Assembly: GCA_036794825.1 (NCBI GenBank)
Contig: DAIRGA010000010.1
Span: 84,016 to 148,015, forward strand
From: RZYY01 sp036794825
Lineage (GTDB): Bacteria; Bacteroidota; Bacteroidia; Bacteroidales; 4484-276
Length of the DNA stretch: 64,000 nucleotides
Direction: 5' to 3'
A program made the position numbers and the translations under genes. Shown piece after piece: positions 17,245-24,847 of this stretch; the first letter of the stretch is position 1; each line of letters opens with the position of its first letter. The notes under the pieces are model-generated. The model was not told where the DNA came from and ran no database searches. It saw only the letters and a program-made list of their open reading frames with translations.

Positions 17245-19671
17245 ATGAAATACCCCAATATTAGAGAAGAGGAATTGAAAAACAGGTTAGCACACGACTA
17301 CTTCTGGCTTTTTGATTGCACCCGAATCATCGGCAACGTTGACTTTTGTGTAGCAATTCATCAGAGCCAGAAGGAGCTGAAAGACAAGGAGTCGCTTCTG
17401 TGGGCGGAGGCTAAAAAAGGCTCGTCCGACATCTACAAATCCATCGTTCAACTGATCCTCACCATTGGCAAAGCCCGCACATTCGACAAATATTTGCCTC
17501 CGGCTTTTCTGGGAGCGTTCGACGGGGAAAAAATAGCTTTCATCCCCTACAACGACATTCACGAAGTGTTTTACATCAACGACTTCAATTGGAATGTAAC
17601 CCCGTCGAACCACGAAACCAAAGAGTTCAGGCTCACTTACGACAAAGTAAAATCGGCAATTGACGCAAATGCATTGCTCTTTCACTACCTCAGCGACGAC
17701 CGTGAGTTGAAGGCTTTTATCAAAAAAAACTTCATTGCAGGCAAATTTGGATTGACAAAGACCCGCATTGACAAAAACAACTTCATGATCATTTACAACA
17801 AATGGCTGCAAACGGTCAAGCCTACTATTGCAGTAAAATGGGAAGTTGCCAAAAAGAGCGGGATTATTGACGGCGATTTTTACCTGGCCGACCTGCTGAG
17901 CCAGGAAAACCAAACCCTGAAAGAAAAACTGTTTGTGCTGCTTCGGAGCGACCACTACGAGCTTGACCGGCGGTTTGACGAAGCCGGAATGTTCAGCAGC
18001 AAACGCACTGAATTCTCGGATGGGCAGGTTGCACACACGCAGTTCTGGAATAAGTACCACCGGCCTCCACGGGAGGAATACTGGGATTACATCGTCGAAC
18101 GCCGCGACCTGCTTGTACCACAGGATGTGCGCGAACGTAAAGGGAGTTTCTTTACGCCGCAGATGTGGGTTGAGCTTTCGCAAAAGTACCTGACCGATGT
18201 ACTTGGCGAAGACTGGCAGGACGAGTACTACGTTTGGGACTGCGCCGCCGGAACCGGCAACCTGCTGGCAGGGCTAACCAACAAATACAATATCTGGGCT
18301 TCGACCCTCGACCAGCAGGACGTGGAAGTGATGCACGACCGGATAAACAACGGCGCCAACCTGCTCCACGATCACGTTTTTCAGTTCGACTTCCTCAACG
18401 ATGACTTCAGCAAACTGCCCAAGCCACTGCAGGACATCATCAACAATCCTGAGAAACGCAAAAAGTTGGTGGTTTACATTAATCCACCGTATGCGGAGGC
18501 TGGAAGTACCTTGAAAAAAGATGCAAAAAATAATGTTTCAAACCAAACAATGGTTCACAGCAAGTACTCCTCAATAATTGATGATTATGCAAAACGAGAA
18601 CTATTTATCCAGTTTTTTACAAGAATTTATGCAGAAATTCCTGATGCAATTCTGGCGCACTTTTCAAAACTAAAAATTATTCAAGCTCCATATTTTAATG
18701 GTTTTAGAAACTTCTTTTTATCTGAATTAAAGTCATTATTTGTTGTTCCTGCAAGTTCTTTTGATAATGTTTCAGGGATGTTTCCAATTGGATTTTTTGT
18801 TTGGGATACAAAGGTGAAAATTCGGTTTAATGGAATCAAGGCAGATGTCTATAATGGTTTTGGTAATTTCGAAGGTGAGAAAAACTTCTATTGCTATGAT
18901 GATTCAAAAAATATAAATGATTGGTTAAGACCAACCTGGAAAACTTTAGAGAATCGGTTAGCTTATCTGGCTTGCAACAGCAACGATTTCCAACATCAAA
19001 ATGAAGTTGTCATACAGATTAAAAAAGGCAATGAAACATCAACTTTTTACAAACCAATCACAGAACAAAATCTAATCGCATCTTGCATTTACTTCACTGT
19101 ACGAAAGTGCATCCAGGCCACCTGGCTCAACGACCGGGATCAGTTTTTGTTTCCAAACGATGACTGGGAAAAGGACAGGGAGTTTCAAAACGATTGTTTG
19201 GCATATGCGCTTTTCAGTAATAACATCCAGTCGGCTCACGGCCCTAACCACTGGATACCCTTCACCGAATCAGAGGTAAACTCGCGTGAAAAGTTTGATA
19301 GCGACTTTATGATTCGGTTTATCCGTGGGAAGATAAAGCCCGCAAAGAAATCCATTGATATTTTTTCGGTGCTGCTGGAGCCAGAGGTGCACTATGAAAC
19401 ACCATTGAAATTTTCGGCTGAGGCTGCGATAGTTTTCGATGCGGGAAGAGAACTATGGCGGTATTATCACAGGCAGCCTGGTTGCAACGTGAATGCGTCG
19501 CTTTACGACATCAGGGAGCATTTTCAGGGTCGTAACGACAAAGGCAAAATGAATGCAAAAAGTAACGACGAAACCTACACCAAACTCCTTTTCCATTTGC
19601 GTGAAAGCCTCAGGCGGCTTGCTTCCAAGATAGAACCGAAGGTGTATGAATATGGGTTTTTAAAAGGATAA
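17245..19671 (+). CDS. Probable Type IIG-like restriction-modification enzyme (nuclease + N6-adenine methylase + specificity region)
   Basis: 808 aa from the ATG at 17245; an earlier in-frame start at 17173 adds low-complexity residues and is less likely. N-terminus: IIGNVDFCVAI with D33, then LLWAEAKKG with E55-A56-K57, a D-x(21)-ExK arrangement as in PD-(D/E)XK nucleases. Methylase core: motif X-like KGSFFTPQMWVELS near residue 296, SAM motif I WDCAAGTGNLLAG near 331, catalytic motif IV NPPYAEAG at 413, as in N6-adenine gamma-class enzymes. The region after it would include the DNA recognition domain. Bases about 18490-19090 are visibly AT-rich compared with both flanks and use different codons, suggesting replaced specificity DNA. 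No separate restriction or specificity gene lies nearby, which fits a one-polypeptide system, though an orphan methylase remains possible. Confidence 0.75.
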   Translation: MKYPNIREEELKNRLAHDYFWLFDCTRIIGNVDFCVAIHQSQKELKDKESLLWAEAKKGSSDIYKSIVQLILTIGKARTFDKYLPPAFLGAFDGEKIAFIPYNDIHEVFYINDFNWNVTPSNHETKEFRLTYDKVKSAIDANALLFHYLSDDRELKAFIKKNFIAGKFGLTKTRIDKNNFMIIYNKWLQTVKPTIAVKWEVAKKSGIIDGDFYLADLLSQENQTLKEKLFVLLRSDHYELDRRFDEAGMFSSKRTEFSDGQVAHTQFWNKYHRPPREEYWDYIVERRDLLVPQDVRERKGSFFTPQMWVELSQKYLTDVLGEDWQDEYYVWDCAAGTGNLLAGLTNKYNIWASTLDQQDVEVMHDRINNGANLLHDHVFQFDFLNDDFSKLPKPLQDIINNPEKRKKLVVYINPPYAEAGSTLKKDAKNNVSNQTMVHSKYSSIIDDYAKRELFIQFFTRIYAEIPDAILAHFSKLKIIQAPYFNGFRNFFLSELKSLFVVPASSFDNVSGMFPIGFFVWDTKVKIRFNGIKADVYNGFGNFEGEKNFYCYDDSKNINDWLRPTWKTLENRLAYLACNSNDFQHQNEVVIQIKKGNETSTFYKPITEQNLIASCIYFTVRKCIQATWLNDRDQFLFPNDDWEKDREFQNDCLAYALFSNNIQSAHGPNHWIPFTESEVNSREKFDSDFMIRFIRGKIKPAKKSIDIFSVLLEPEVHYETPLKFSAEAAIVFDAGRELWRYYHRQPGCNVNASLYDIREHFQGRNDKGKMNAKSNDETYTKLLFHLRESLRRLASKIEPKVYEYGFLKG

Positions 19672-19921
19672 TTTGAGTGGATAAAGGTTTTACCTGAAGC
19701 AGATTGTGATGTGCGTAAACCCAACAGCAAATACGGCAACTTTGAACTAAAGCTTTTTCAATGAACCACGATCGCTTTTTGATTTTTGATGGCCTGGAGG
19801 TGTGTCATTTGGGCGCATCGCTGAAGGGTCTGGGGAAGAAACCTGTAGTGAGTGAAGTCGAACCATGATTTACATTTTCCAAAATGGAAACAGTATAAGT
19901 GGTGGATATTTTCAACAAAAT

Positions 19922-19928
19922 AAAGGAG
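19922..19928 (+). promoter_or_regulatory. Shine-Dalgarno sequence of the sirtuin gene
   Basis: AAAGGAG five bases before the ATG at 19934. It decides the start: the longer frame beginning at 19865 has no such site and adds a sequence foreign to sirtuins. Most genes in this window have no Shine-Dalgarno sequence. Confidence 0.7.
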
Positions 19929-19933
19929 CTGAC

Positions 19934-20626
19934 ATGAAAAGAATAGTTGTACTCACCGGTGCAGGAATCAGCGCCGAAAGCGGCATCAGGACTTTCAGGG
20001 ATGGCGATGGTTTGTGGAAAACCCATCGCTTCGAAGACCTCGCTTCGCCTTCTGCCTGGAAAAAAAATCCGGAACTGGTACTTGAATTCTACAATGCCCG
20101 CCGCAAACAACTTCTGGAAGTGGAACCCAATGCTGCCCATTTTGCACTGGCCAGGCTCGAAGAAAAGTTCGACGTGCACATTGTTACTCAAAATGTTGAC
20201 GACCTGCACGAAAGAGCCGGATCGTCCAAAATCCTTCATCTGCACGGCGAATTGCGCAAAGCCCGAAGCACCACTGATCCCAGCCTGATTTACAACATCG
20301 AAGGCTGGGAACTTAAATTGGGTGACAAATGCAAAAAAGGCAGCCAGCTTCGCCCTCACATTGTCTGGTTTGGCGAGCCTGTGGACGAAATCGAAAATGC
20401 CACATTCATCACCAGTACAGCCGATCTCTTTTTGGTCATCGGAACATCGCTGGTGGTTTATCCGGCCGCAGGATTGCTGCATCACACCCGCCCAGGAGTC
20501 CCGATAATTCTGGTTGATCCGGGTGAACCCCGTTTTAGTCCAATGCCGAATCTCACCTTTATCCGTGAAAAAGCTGCTCAGGCAGTTCCCGGTTTGGTGG
20601 ATAAATTTTTACAGGAGGGATTTTGA
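19934..20626 (+). CDS. cobB: NAD-dependent protein deacylase (class III sirtuin)
   Basis: 230 aa. NAD-binding GAGISAESGIRTFRD (residues 9-23), TQNVDDLHERAG, catalytic His in LHLHGEL, and late Rossmann motifs VIGTSLVVYPAAGL and PIILVD. Tyr53 and Arg56 (FYNARR) form the Y-x2-R pair that marks class III (SIRT5/CobB) enzymes able to remove succinyl and malonyl groups. The zinc-binding Cys-x2-Cys pairs of most sirtuins are missing: the expected region (GELRKARSTTDPSLI...GDKCKKGSQLRPH) has a single Cys. The 262 bases upstream after the methylase hold nothing I can identify. The stop overlaps the recX start (ATGA), so the two are translationally coupled. Confidence 0.92.
   Translation: MKRIVVLTGAGISAESGIRTFRDGDGLWKTHRFEDLASPSAWKKNPELVLEFYNARRKQLLEVEPNAAHFALARLEEKFDVHIVTQNVDDLHERAGSSKILHLHGELRKARSTTDPSLIYNIEGWELKLGDKCKKGSQLRPHIVWFGEPVDEIENATFITSTADLFLVIGTSLVVYPAAGLLHHTRPGVPIILVDPGEPRFSPMPNLTFIREKAAQAVPGLVDKFLQEGF
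20613..20619 (+). promoter_or_regulatory. Shine-Dalgarno sequence of recX
   Basis: AGGAGGG six bases before the ATG at 20626, inside the end of the sirtuin gene. Together with the ATGA overlap it selects this start over the TTG one codon earlier. Confidence 0.65.
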
Positions 20627-21093
20627 TGATGATAGGTCAATTCGATGAGCAACTATTGAAGATGCTGGAAAAAGCCCGGAAATACTGTGCTGCTGAGGAG
20701 CGTTGCAAGATGGCTGTAGAGGAAAAACTCATATCATGGGGGGTTGAGAATGGCAATATTTCATTAATCATCAATAAATTGGAGGAGGAAAATTTTCTTT
20801 CCGAAAAACGATTTGCAGAGCTGTTTGCCCACAGCAAAGTGAACCAGAACAAATGGGGAAAAATAAAAATAGAACTGGAACTGCAAAACAGAAATATCCC
20901 GGAAAAGATCATCAGCGAGTCTATCGCAGGTATTGACGAAGAACAATACCTGAAAAACTTTGTTTGGCTGATAGAGACAAAAGCCAAAGAATGGGATGAT
21001 TTGGACCCAATGATAAGAAAACAAAAACTGATTACGTTCTTAAGCGCCAAAGGTTACGAATGGGATTTGATCGAAAAGTACATTGATCTGTAA
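20626..21093 (+). CDS. recX: Regulatory protein RecX
   Basis: 155 aa. The small all-helical RecX family: AARKYCAAEERC-like opening (LEKARKYCAAEERCKMAVEE), then LEEENFLSEKRFAELFAHSKVNQNKWGKIKIE, which matches the family pattern L...g.l(d/s)e.rFa..f...r....G...I..EL..rgi, and a third helical repeat ending FLSAKGYEWDLIEKYI. RecX binds RecA filaments and limits their activity in the cytoplasm. recA itself is not in this window. Coupled to the sirtuin gene by a 1-base-shifted ATGA overlap; prfB follows after 24 bases. Confidence is high for the family although sequence conservation in RecX is low. Confidence 0.88.
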   Translation: MMIGQFDEQLLKMLEKARKYCAAEERCKMAVEEKLISWGVENGNISLIINKLEEENFLSEKRFAELFAHSKVNQNKWGKIKIELELQNRNIPEKIISESIAGIDEEQYLKNFVWLIETKAKEWDDLDPMIRKQKLITFLSAKGYEWDLIEKYIDL

Positions 21094-21117
21094 CACTATC
21101 ATTTACAACAAATAAAA

Positions 21118-22219
21118 ATGACATCACCCGAAAACATCAAAGAGTTAGGAAAACGGGTTGCCGCTCTGAGGAGGTATCTTTGACATTGATACCAAACTGG
21201 AGTTGATCCGCGAAAAAGAAAAAATTACCCACCAGGAAGGATTCTGGAACGATCCGAAAAAAGCCGAGGCCATCATGAAAGAGTTGCAGGAGGTCCGTTC
21301 CTGGACTTCGGCTTACGAAAAAGTAAACACCGCCAACGACGATCTCACAGTAATTTACGATTTCTTCAACCAATCGGAAGCCACCGAAGAGGAGTTGGAC
21401 AAGTCCTATAAAACAACACTCAAACTGCTTGAAGACCTTGAGTTCAGAAATATGTTGAGCGATGAAGAGGATAAACTGAGCGCAGTGCTGCACATCAACC
21501 CGGGCGCCGGCGGAACCGAAAGCCAGGACTGGGCTGAGATGCTGATGAGAATGTATATCCGCTGGGCTGAACTGAACAAATTCACTGTCAAGGAGTTGGA
21601 TTTTCAGTCGGGTGAAATGGCCGGCATCAAGTCGGTATCGCTTGAAATCGAGGGAGATTATGCGTATGGCTATCTGAAGAGTGAAAATGGTGTGCACCGG
21701 CTGGTACGGCTGTCACCCTACGATGCCGCTAACAAGCGCCACACCTCCTTTGCATCGGTTTATGCTTACCCATTGATTGACGAAACTATTGATATTGTGA
21801 TCAATCCGGCAGACATCACCTGGGACACCTTCAGATCGAGTGGCCCGGGAGGGCAGAATGTAAATAAGCTGGAAACCGCCGTTCGGCTTCGGCATGCTCC
21901 TTCAGGAATCATTGTTGAGTGCCAGGAAACCCGTTCGCAGGGGCAAAACCGCGACAAAGCCATGCGAATGCTCAAATCGCAGTTGTATGAAATCGAATTG
22001 CGCAAACGACAGGAAACCCAGGCTGAAATTGAGGGCAGCAAGATGAGGATTAATTTTGGCTCACAGATCCGTTCATACGTGATGCATCCCTATAAAATGG
22101 TGAAAGATCTCCGTACAGGCCACGAAACCAGCAATGTGCAGGCAGTAATGGATGGCGAACTGGATGATTTCATCAAGGCTTATCTGATGGAGTTTGGACA
22201 AAAAAAACCAGCAAAGTGA
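21118..22219 (+). CDS. prfB: Peptide chain release factor 2, programmed +1 frameshift
   Basis: The gene is read as 21118-21180 then 21182-22219 (366 aa). The first 21 codons end ...LRRYL followed by an in-frame TGA at 21181; shifting +1 at CTT gives ...RYLDIDTKLELIREKEK, a normal RF2 N-terminus. The peptidyl-hydrolysis motif GGQ is present in SSGPGGQNVNKLETAVRL. The stop-codon recognition tripeptide, SPF in almost all RF2, reads SPY here (VRLSPYDAANKRHTSF). The C-terminus (KDLRTGHETSNVQAVMDGELDDFI) is typical. RF2 terminates translation at UGA and UAA. The frameshift makes synthesis self-limiting, because enough RF2 terminates at the internal UGA. Its stop overlaps the kdsB start by four bases. 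Confidence 0.95.
21169..21183 (+). promoter_or_regulatory. prfB recoding site (SD-like AGGAGG, slippery CTT, UGA C)
   Basis: AGGAGG at 21169-21174, TAT, the slippery codon CTT at 21178-21180, then TGA at 21181-21183 followed by C. The three-base spacing between the internal Shine-Dalgarno sequence and CTT is the spacing known to drive +1 shifting in bacterial prfB. RF2 autoregulates here. Confidence 0.95.
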
Positions 22220-22962
22220 AGATCATAGGAGTCATTCCGGCACGATTCGCTTCTACCCGTTTTCCGGGAAAGCCACTGGCTGACATTTTTGGAAAATCCA
22301 TGATTCAGCGGGTTTATGAACAGGCATCGAAATCCGGAGTGCTCAGCCGAATATTAGTGGCCACCGACGATCAGCGGATTTTTGACCACGTAATCAGTTT
22401 CGGAGGGGAGGTGGTGATGACCTCTGCTCACCATCAAAGCGGAACTTCGCGCTGCCACGAAGTTGTGGAAAAACTCAGCGATCTATTGCCGAACGTGGTC
22501 ATCAACATCCAGGGCGATGAGCCATTCATTGATCCCCAACAAATTGATCTGCTGGCCAGAATGTTTTCGGATAAAAAAATTGAGATTGCTACCCTTGTCA
22601 AAAAAATTCATTCTTCAGATGAGCTTTTCAACACTAACGTTGTAAAATCGGTTAAAAGCCAGGATGGAAGGGCGCTCTATTTCAGCCGTTCACCTATTCC
22701 ATTCCTGCGCGGCGCTGAACAGCCCGAATGGTTGCAAAAAGGCACCTTTTACAAACACATCGGCATTTATGCTTACCGCACGGAGATTTTAAAGGAAATC
22801 GTCCAGTTTCCCCCTTCACCGCTCGAAATCGCCGAGTCGCTCGAGCAGCTCAGGTGGATCGAAAATGGTTTGGCCATTTACACATCAGAAACTGATTTCG
22901 AAGGGTTTGCAGTGGACACACCCGAAGATCTCGTAAAAATTATCAACACTCATTCAGCATAA
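22216..22962 (+). CDS. kdsB: 3-deoxy-manno-octulosonate cytidylyltransferase
   Basis: 248 aa starting at GTG 22216, which overlaps the prfB stop (GTGA). The N-terminal nucleotide-binding motif IPARFASTRFPGKPLADI is diagnostic of CMP-Kdo synthetase. Also visible are ATDDQRI, the NIQGDEPFIDP metal/CTP site, YFSRSPIPF and the C-terminal SLEQLRWIENG...VDTPEDL. It activates Kdo with CTP for lipopolysaccharide inner-core synthesis in the cytoplasm. Coupling to prfB is unusual functionally but tight physically. Full length, no odd residues noted. Confidence 0.96.
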   Translation: MKIIGVIPARFASTRFPGKPLADIFGKSMIQRVYEQASKSGVLSRILVATDDQRIFDHVISFGGEVVMTSAHHQSGTSRCHEVVEKLSDLLPNVVINIQGDEPFIDPQQIDLLARMFSDKKIEIATLVKKIHSSDELFNTNVVKSVKSQDGRALYFSRSPIPFLRGAEQPEWLQKGTFYKHIGIYAYRTEILKEIVQFPPSPLEIAESLEQLRWIENGLAIYTSETDFEGFAVDTPEDLVKIINTHSA

Positions 22963-23007
22963 AACGGGTTTTATGTACCTTAGCCCGTTGAAAAACTAAC
23001 CAGTACC

Positions 23008-24120
23008 ATGGAAATTACACATTACCTCAGCGAACTTTTATACGATCATGACTGCGTGATTATCCCCGGTTTTGGCGGGTTTGTCTGCAATTATCACCCC
23101 GCACAAATCCATCCCGGTCACCACACTTTTCACCCTCCGTACAAAAAAATACTTTTCAATAATGAACTGAAAGCCAATGATGGATTGCTGGCCAGCCATA
23201 TTGCCATCAACAAAAAAGTATCGTTCAACGATGCTTTACAGCTTATTGATGATTTCTCCGCAAACCTCACGGAAAAGCTTGAAACGGGCAAAAAGCTGAC
23301 CCTGGAGAGCATTGGGATTTTTTATCTTGATGAAGAAGGAAATATTCAATTTGAGCAGGACAACAAAATTAATTACCTGAAGGATTCTTTCGGGCTGGGA
23401 ACCTTTGTTTCACCACCCATTGAGCGCAGAGCTTTCAAACCGGAAAGAAAGCCAGAACCCGTATTGGCTGATCGCAAACAGCCGGCAAAGCCAAACAGAA
23501 TCCTCCAGGCAGCCGCTTACTGGTCATCAGGAATTGCTGCTACCATTTTACTCGTTGGTCTTATATTGCTGAATTTCAGCAGTTTCGACGATTTTGCTAA
23601 CAATCAGACAGGGTGGATTCCGCGCATATGGCAGAACAATGAAATAGATTTCAGGCCAGTGCAAAATCAGGAACCCGTGCAGGTTTCAGCTGAAAACATC
23701 ATCCCACAGAAATCGAAAGAGACTTTTGTGGACTCAGAAAAAGAGGCTTCTGTTACAGAGTCTGAATCAACTTTAGAAATTTCTGAAAACCTTCCCGAAA
23801 AAGTTGCCACACAACCCACACCCGAACCTGAGTCCACACCTGCACCAAGTGTTGACGAGGTGAAACCTTTAATTCAAACTGAAAAGATGAATCAACGCAT
23901 GTACCACCTGATCGCCGGGTCGTTTGAAAGGGCGGAGAACGCCAAAGACCTTATGCAGATGTACACCAGCGAAGGCTATGATCCGAAAATCATCGGTCAG
24001 GCCGAAAACGGCAACTACCGGGTTAGCATTGCGGCTTACATCCGCAAAGACGAAGCCCTTACCGAGCTGGAGAAGGCACGCGCAAAATACAACCCGGCCA
24101 TATGGATGCTCAGGCAATAA
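23008..24120 (+). CDS. HU-CCDC81 / SPOR domain membrane protein
   Basis: 370 aa. Residues 1 to about 140 are the Bacteroidota HU-CCDC81 pair (MEITHYLSELLYDHDCVIIP, GFGGFVCNY, LKANDGLLASHIA, LESIGIFYLDEEGNIQFEQ), an HU-like fold thought to bind DNA or protein. A single transmembrane helix follows (AAYWSSGIAATILLVGLILL, near 170-190), then a Glu/Pro-rich linker and a C-terminal SPOR domain (YHLIAGSFERAENAKDLMQM ... YRVSIAAYIRKDEAL), which binds denuded septal peptidoglycan. The arrangement puts HU in the cytoplasm and SPOR in the periplasm, so a link between nucleoid and division site is plausible but unproven. A near-consensus -7 box (TACCTTAG, 22976-22983) lies upstream. Confidence 0.88.
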   Translation: MEITHYLSELLYDHDCVIIPGFGGFVCNYHPAQIHPGHHTFHPPYKKILFNNELKANDGLLASHIAINKKVSFNDALQLIDDFSANLTEKLETGKKLTLESIGIFYLDEEGNIQFEQDNKINYLKDSFGLGTFVSPPIERRAFKPERKPEPVLADRKQPAKPNRILQAAAYWSSGIAATILLVGLILLNFSSFDDFANNQTGWIPRIWQNNEIDFRPVQNQEPVQVSAENIIPQKSKETFVDSEKEASVTESESTLEISENLPEKVATQPTPEPESTPAPSVDEVKPLIQTEKMNQRMYHLIAGSFERAENAKDLMQMYTSEGYDPKIIGQAENGNYRVSIAAYIRKDEALTELEKARAKYNPAIWMLRQ

Positions 24121-24161
24121 CTTCATTCTGAGCGCACTACCGGATTTATCCCATCATTATT

Positions 24162-24845
24162 GTGACCAAACGAAAACATCAACATTTTGCTGAAAATGCG
24201 ACTTTTCCGCATTTTTTTCAGCCCGGTTTTGAATTGCTCCAAAGTGGATTTCCACTGAAAGGCAAGTGGAGAAGCGATTTTTTTAAAAACGACAATCCCC
24301 TGGTGATTGAGTTGGGCTGTGGCAAAGGAGAATTTACCACCGGACTTGCCGCTCGTTACCCCGGTAAAAATTTCATTGGCATTGACCTGAAAGGAGCCCG
24401 GATGTGGCGTGGCGCAAGGACTTCATTTGATTCCGGGATGCCCAATGTGGCCTTTGTCCGCACACATATAGAGCTGATCGAATTCGTATTTTCACAGGAT
24501 GAGGTGGATGAAATCTGGATCACGTTCCCCGACCCTTTTCCCGAAAAGCCCAGAACAAAAAAAAGGCTAACCTCCCCACAGTTCCTGAATCGCTTCCGCA
24601 AAGTTGCCGGCAGCCAAACCATTGTACACCTGAAAACCGATAACACTCCATTCTTTGAATATTCTCTGGGCATCATAGAAGAACAAAACCTTGAACTGCT
24701 TTTTCATACTTCTGATGTGGACAAAGATCCGGGCAGCGACGATGTTGTTTCCATCAGAACTTTCTATGAAGAGAAATTCCGGGAAAAAGGAGAAAGGATT
24801 AAATACCTCAGATTTCAACTTTTTCCTAAGGCCAAAACAAAGTAG
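24162..24845 (+). CDS. trmB: tRNA (guanine-N7-)-methyltransferase
   Basis: 227 aa from a GTG start at 24162 (MTKRKHQHFAEN). SAM-binding IELGCGKGEFTTGLA near residue 50 and the family signature TFPDPFPEKPRTKKRL...QFLNRF near 125 are clear; the usual PDPW is PDPF. It forms m7G46 in the variable loop of tRNAs in the cytoplasm. It lies 41 bases after the HU/SPOR gene and converges on the PepSY gene with only two bases between the stops, so no terminator separates them. Confidence 0.95.
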   Translation: MTKRKHQHFAENATFPHFFQPGFELLQSGFPLKGKWRSDFFKNDNPLVIELGCGKGEFTTGLAARYPGKNFIGIDLKGARMWRGARTSFDSGMPNVAFVRTHIELIEFVFSQDEVDEIWITFPDPFPEKPRTKKRLTSPQFLNRFRKVAGSQTIVHLKTDNTPFFEYSLGIIEEQNLELLFHTSDVDKDPGSDDVVSIRTFYEEKFREKGERIKYLRFQLFPKAKTK

Positions 24846-24847
24846 TT

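Noticed and set aside
17287..18183. 298-aa open frame antisense to the methylase gene
   Set aside because: No start context or recognisable motif; it mirrors a well-supported coding frame.
19805..20485. 226-aa open frame antisense to the sirtuin
   Set aside because: Crosses the sirtuin start region, with no domain signal.
21203..22219. prfB starting at the ATG within LIREKEK
   Set aside because: The upstream 21 codons, recoding site and continuous RF2 homology in the +1 frame show the true start at 21118.
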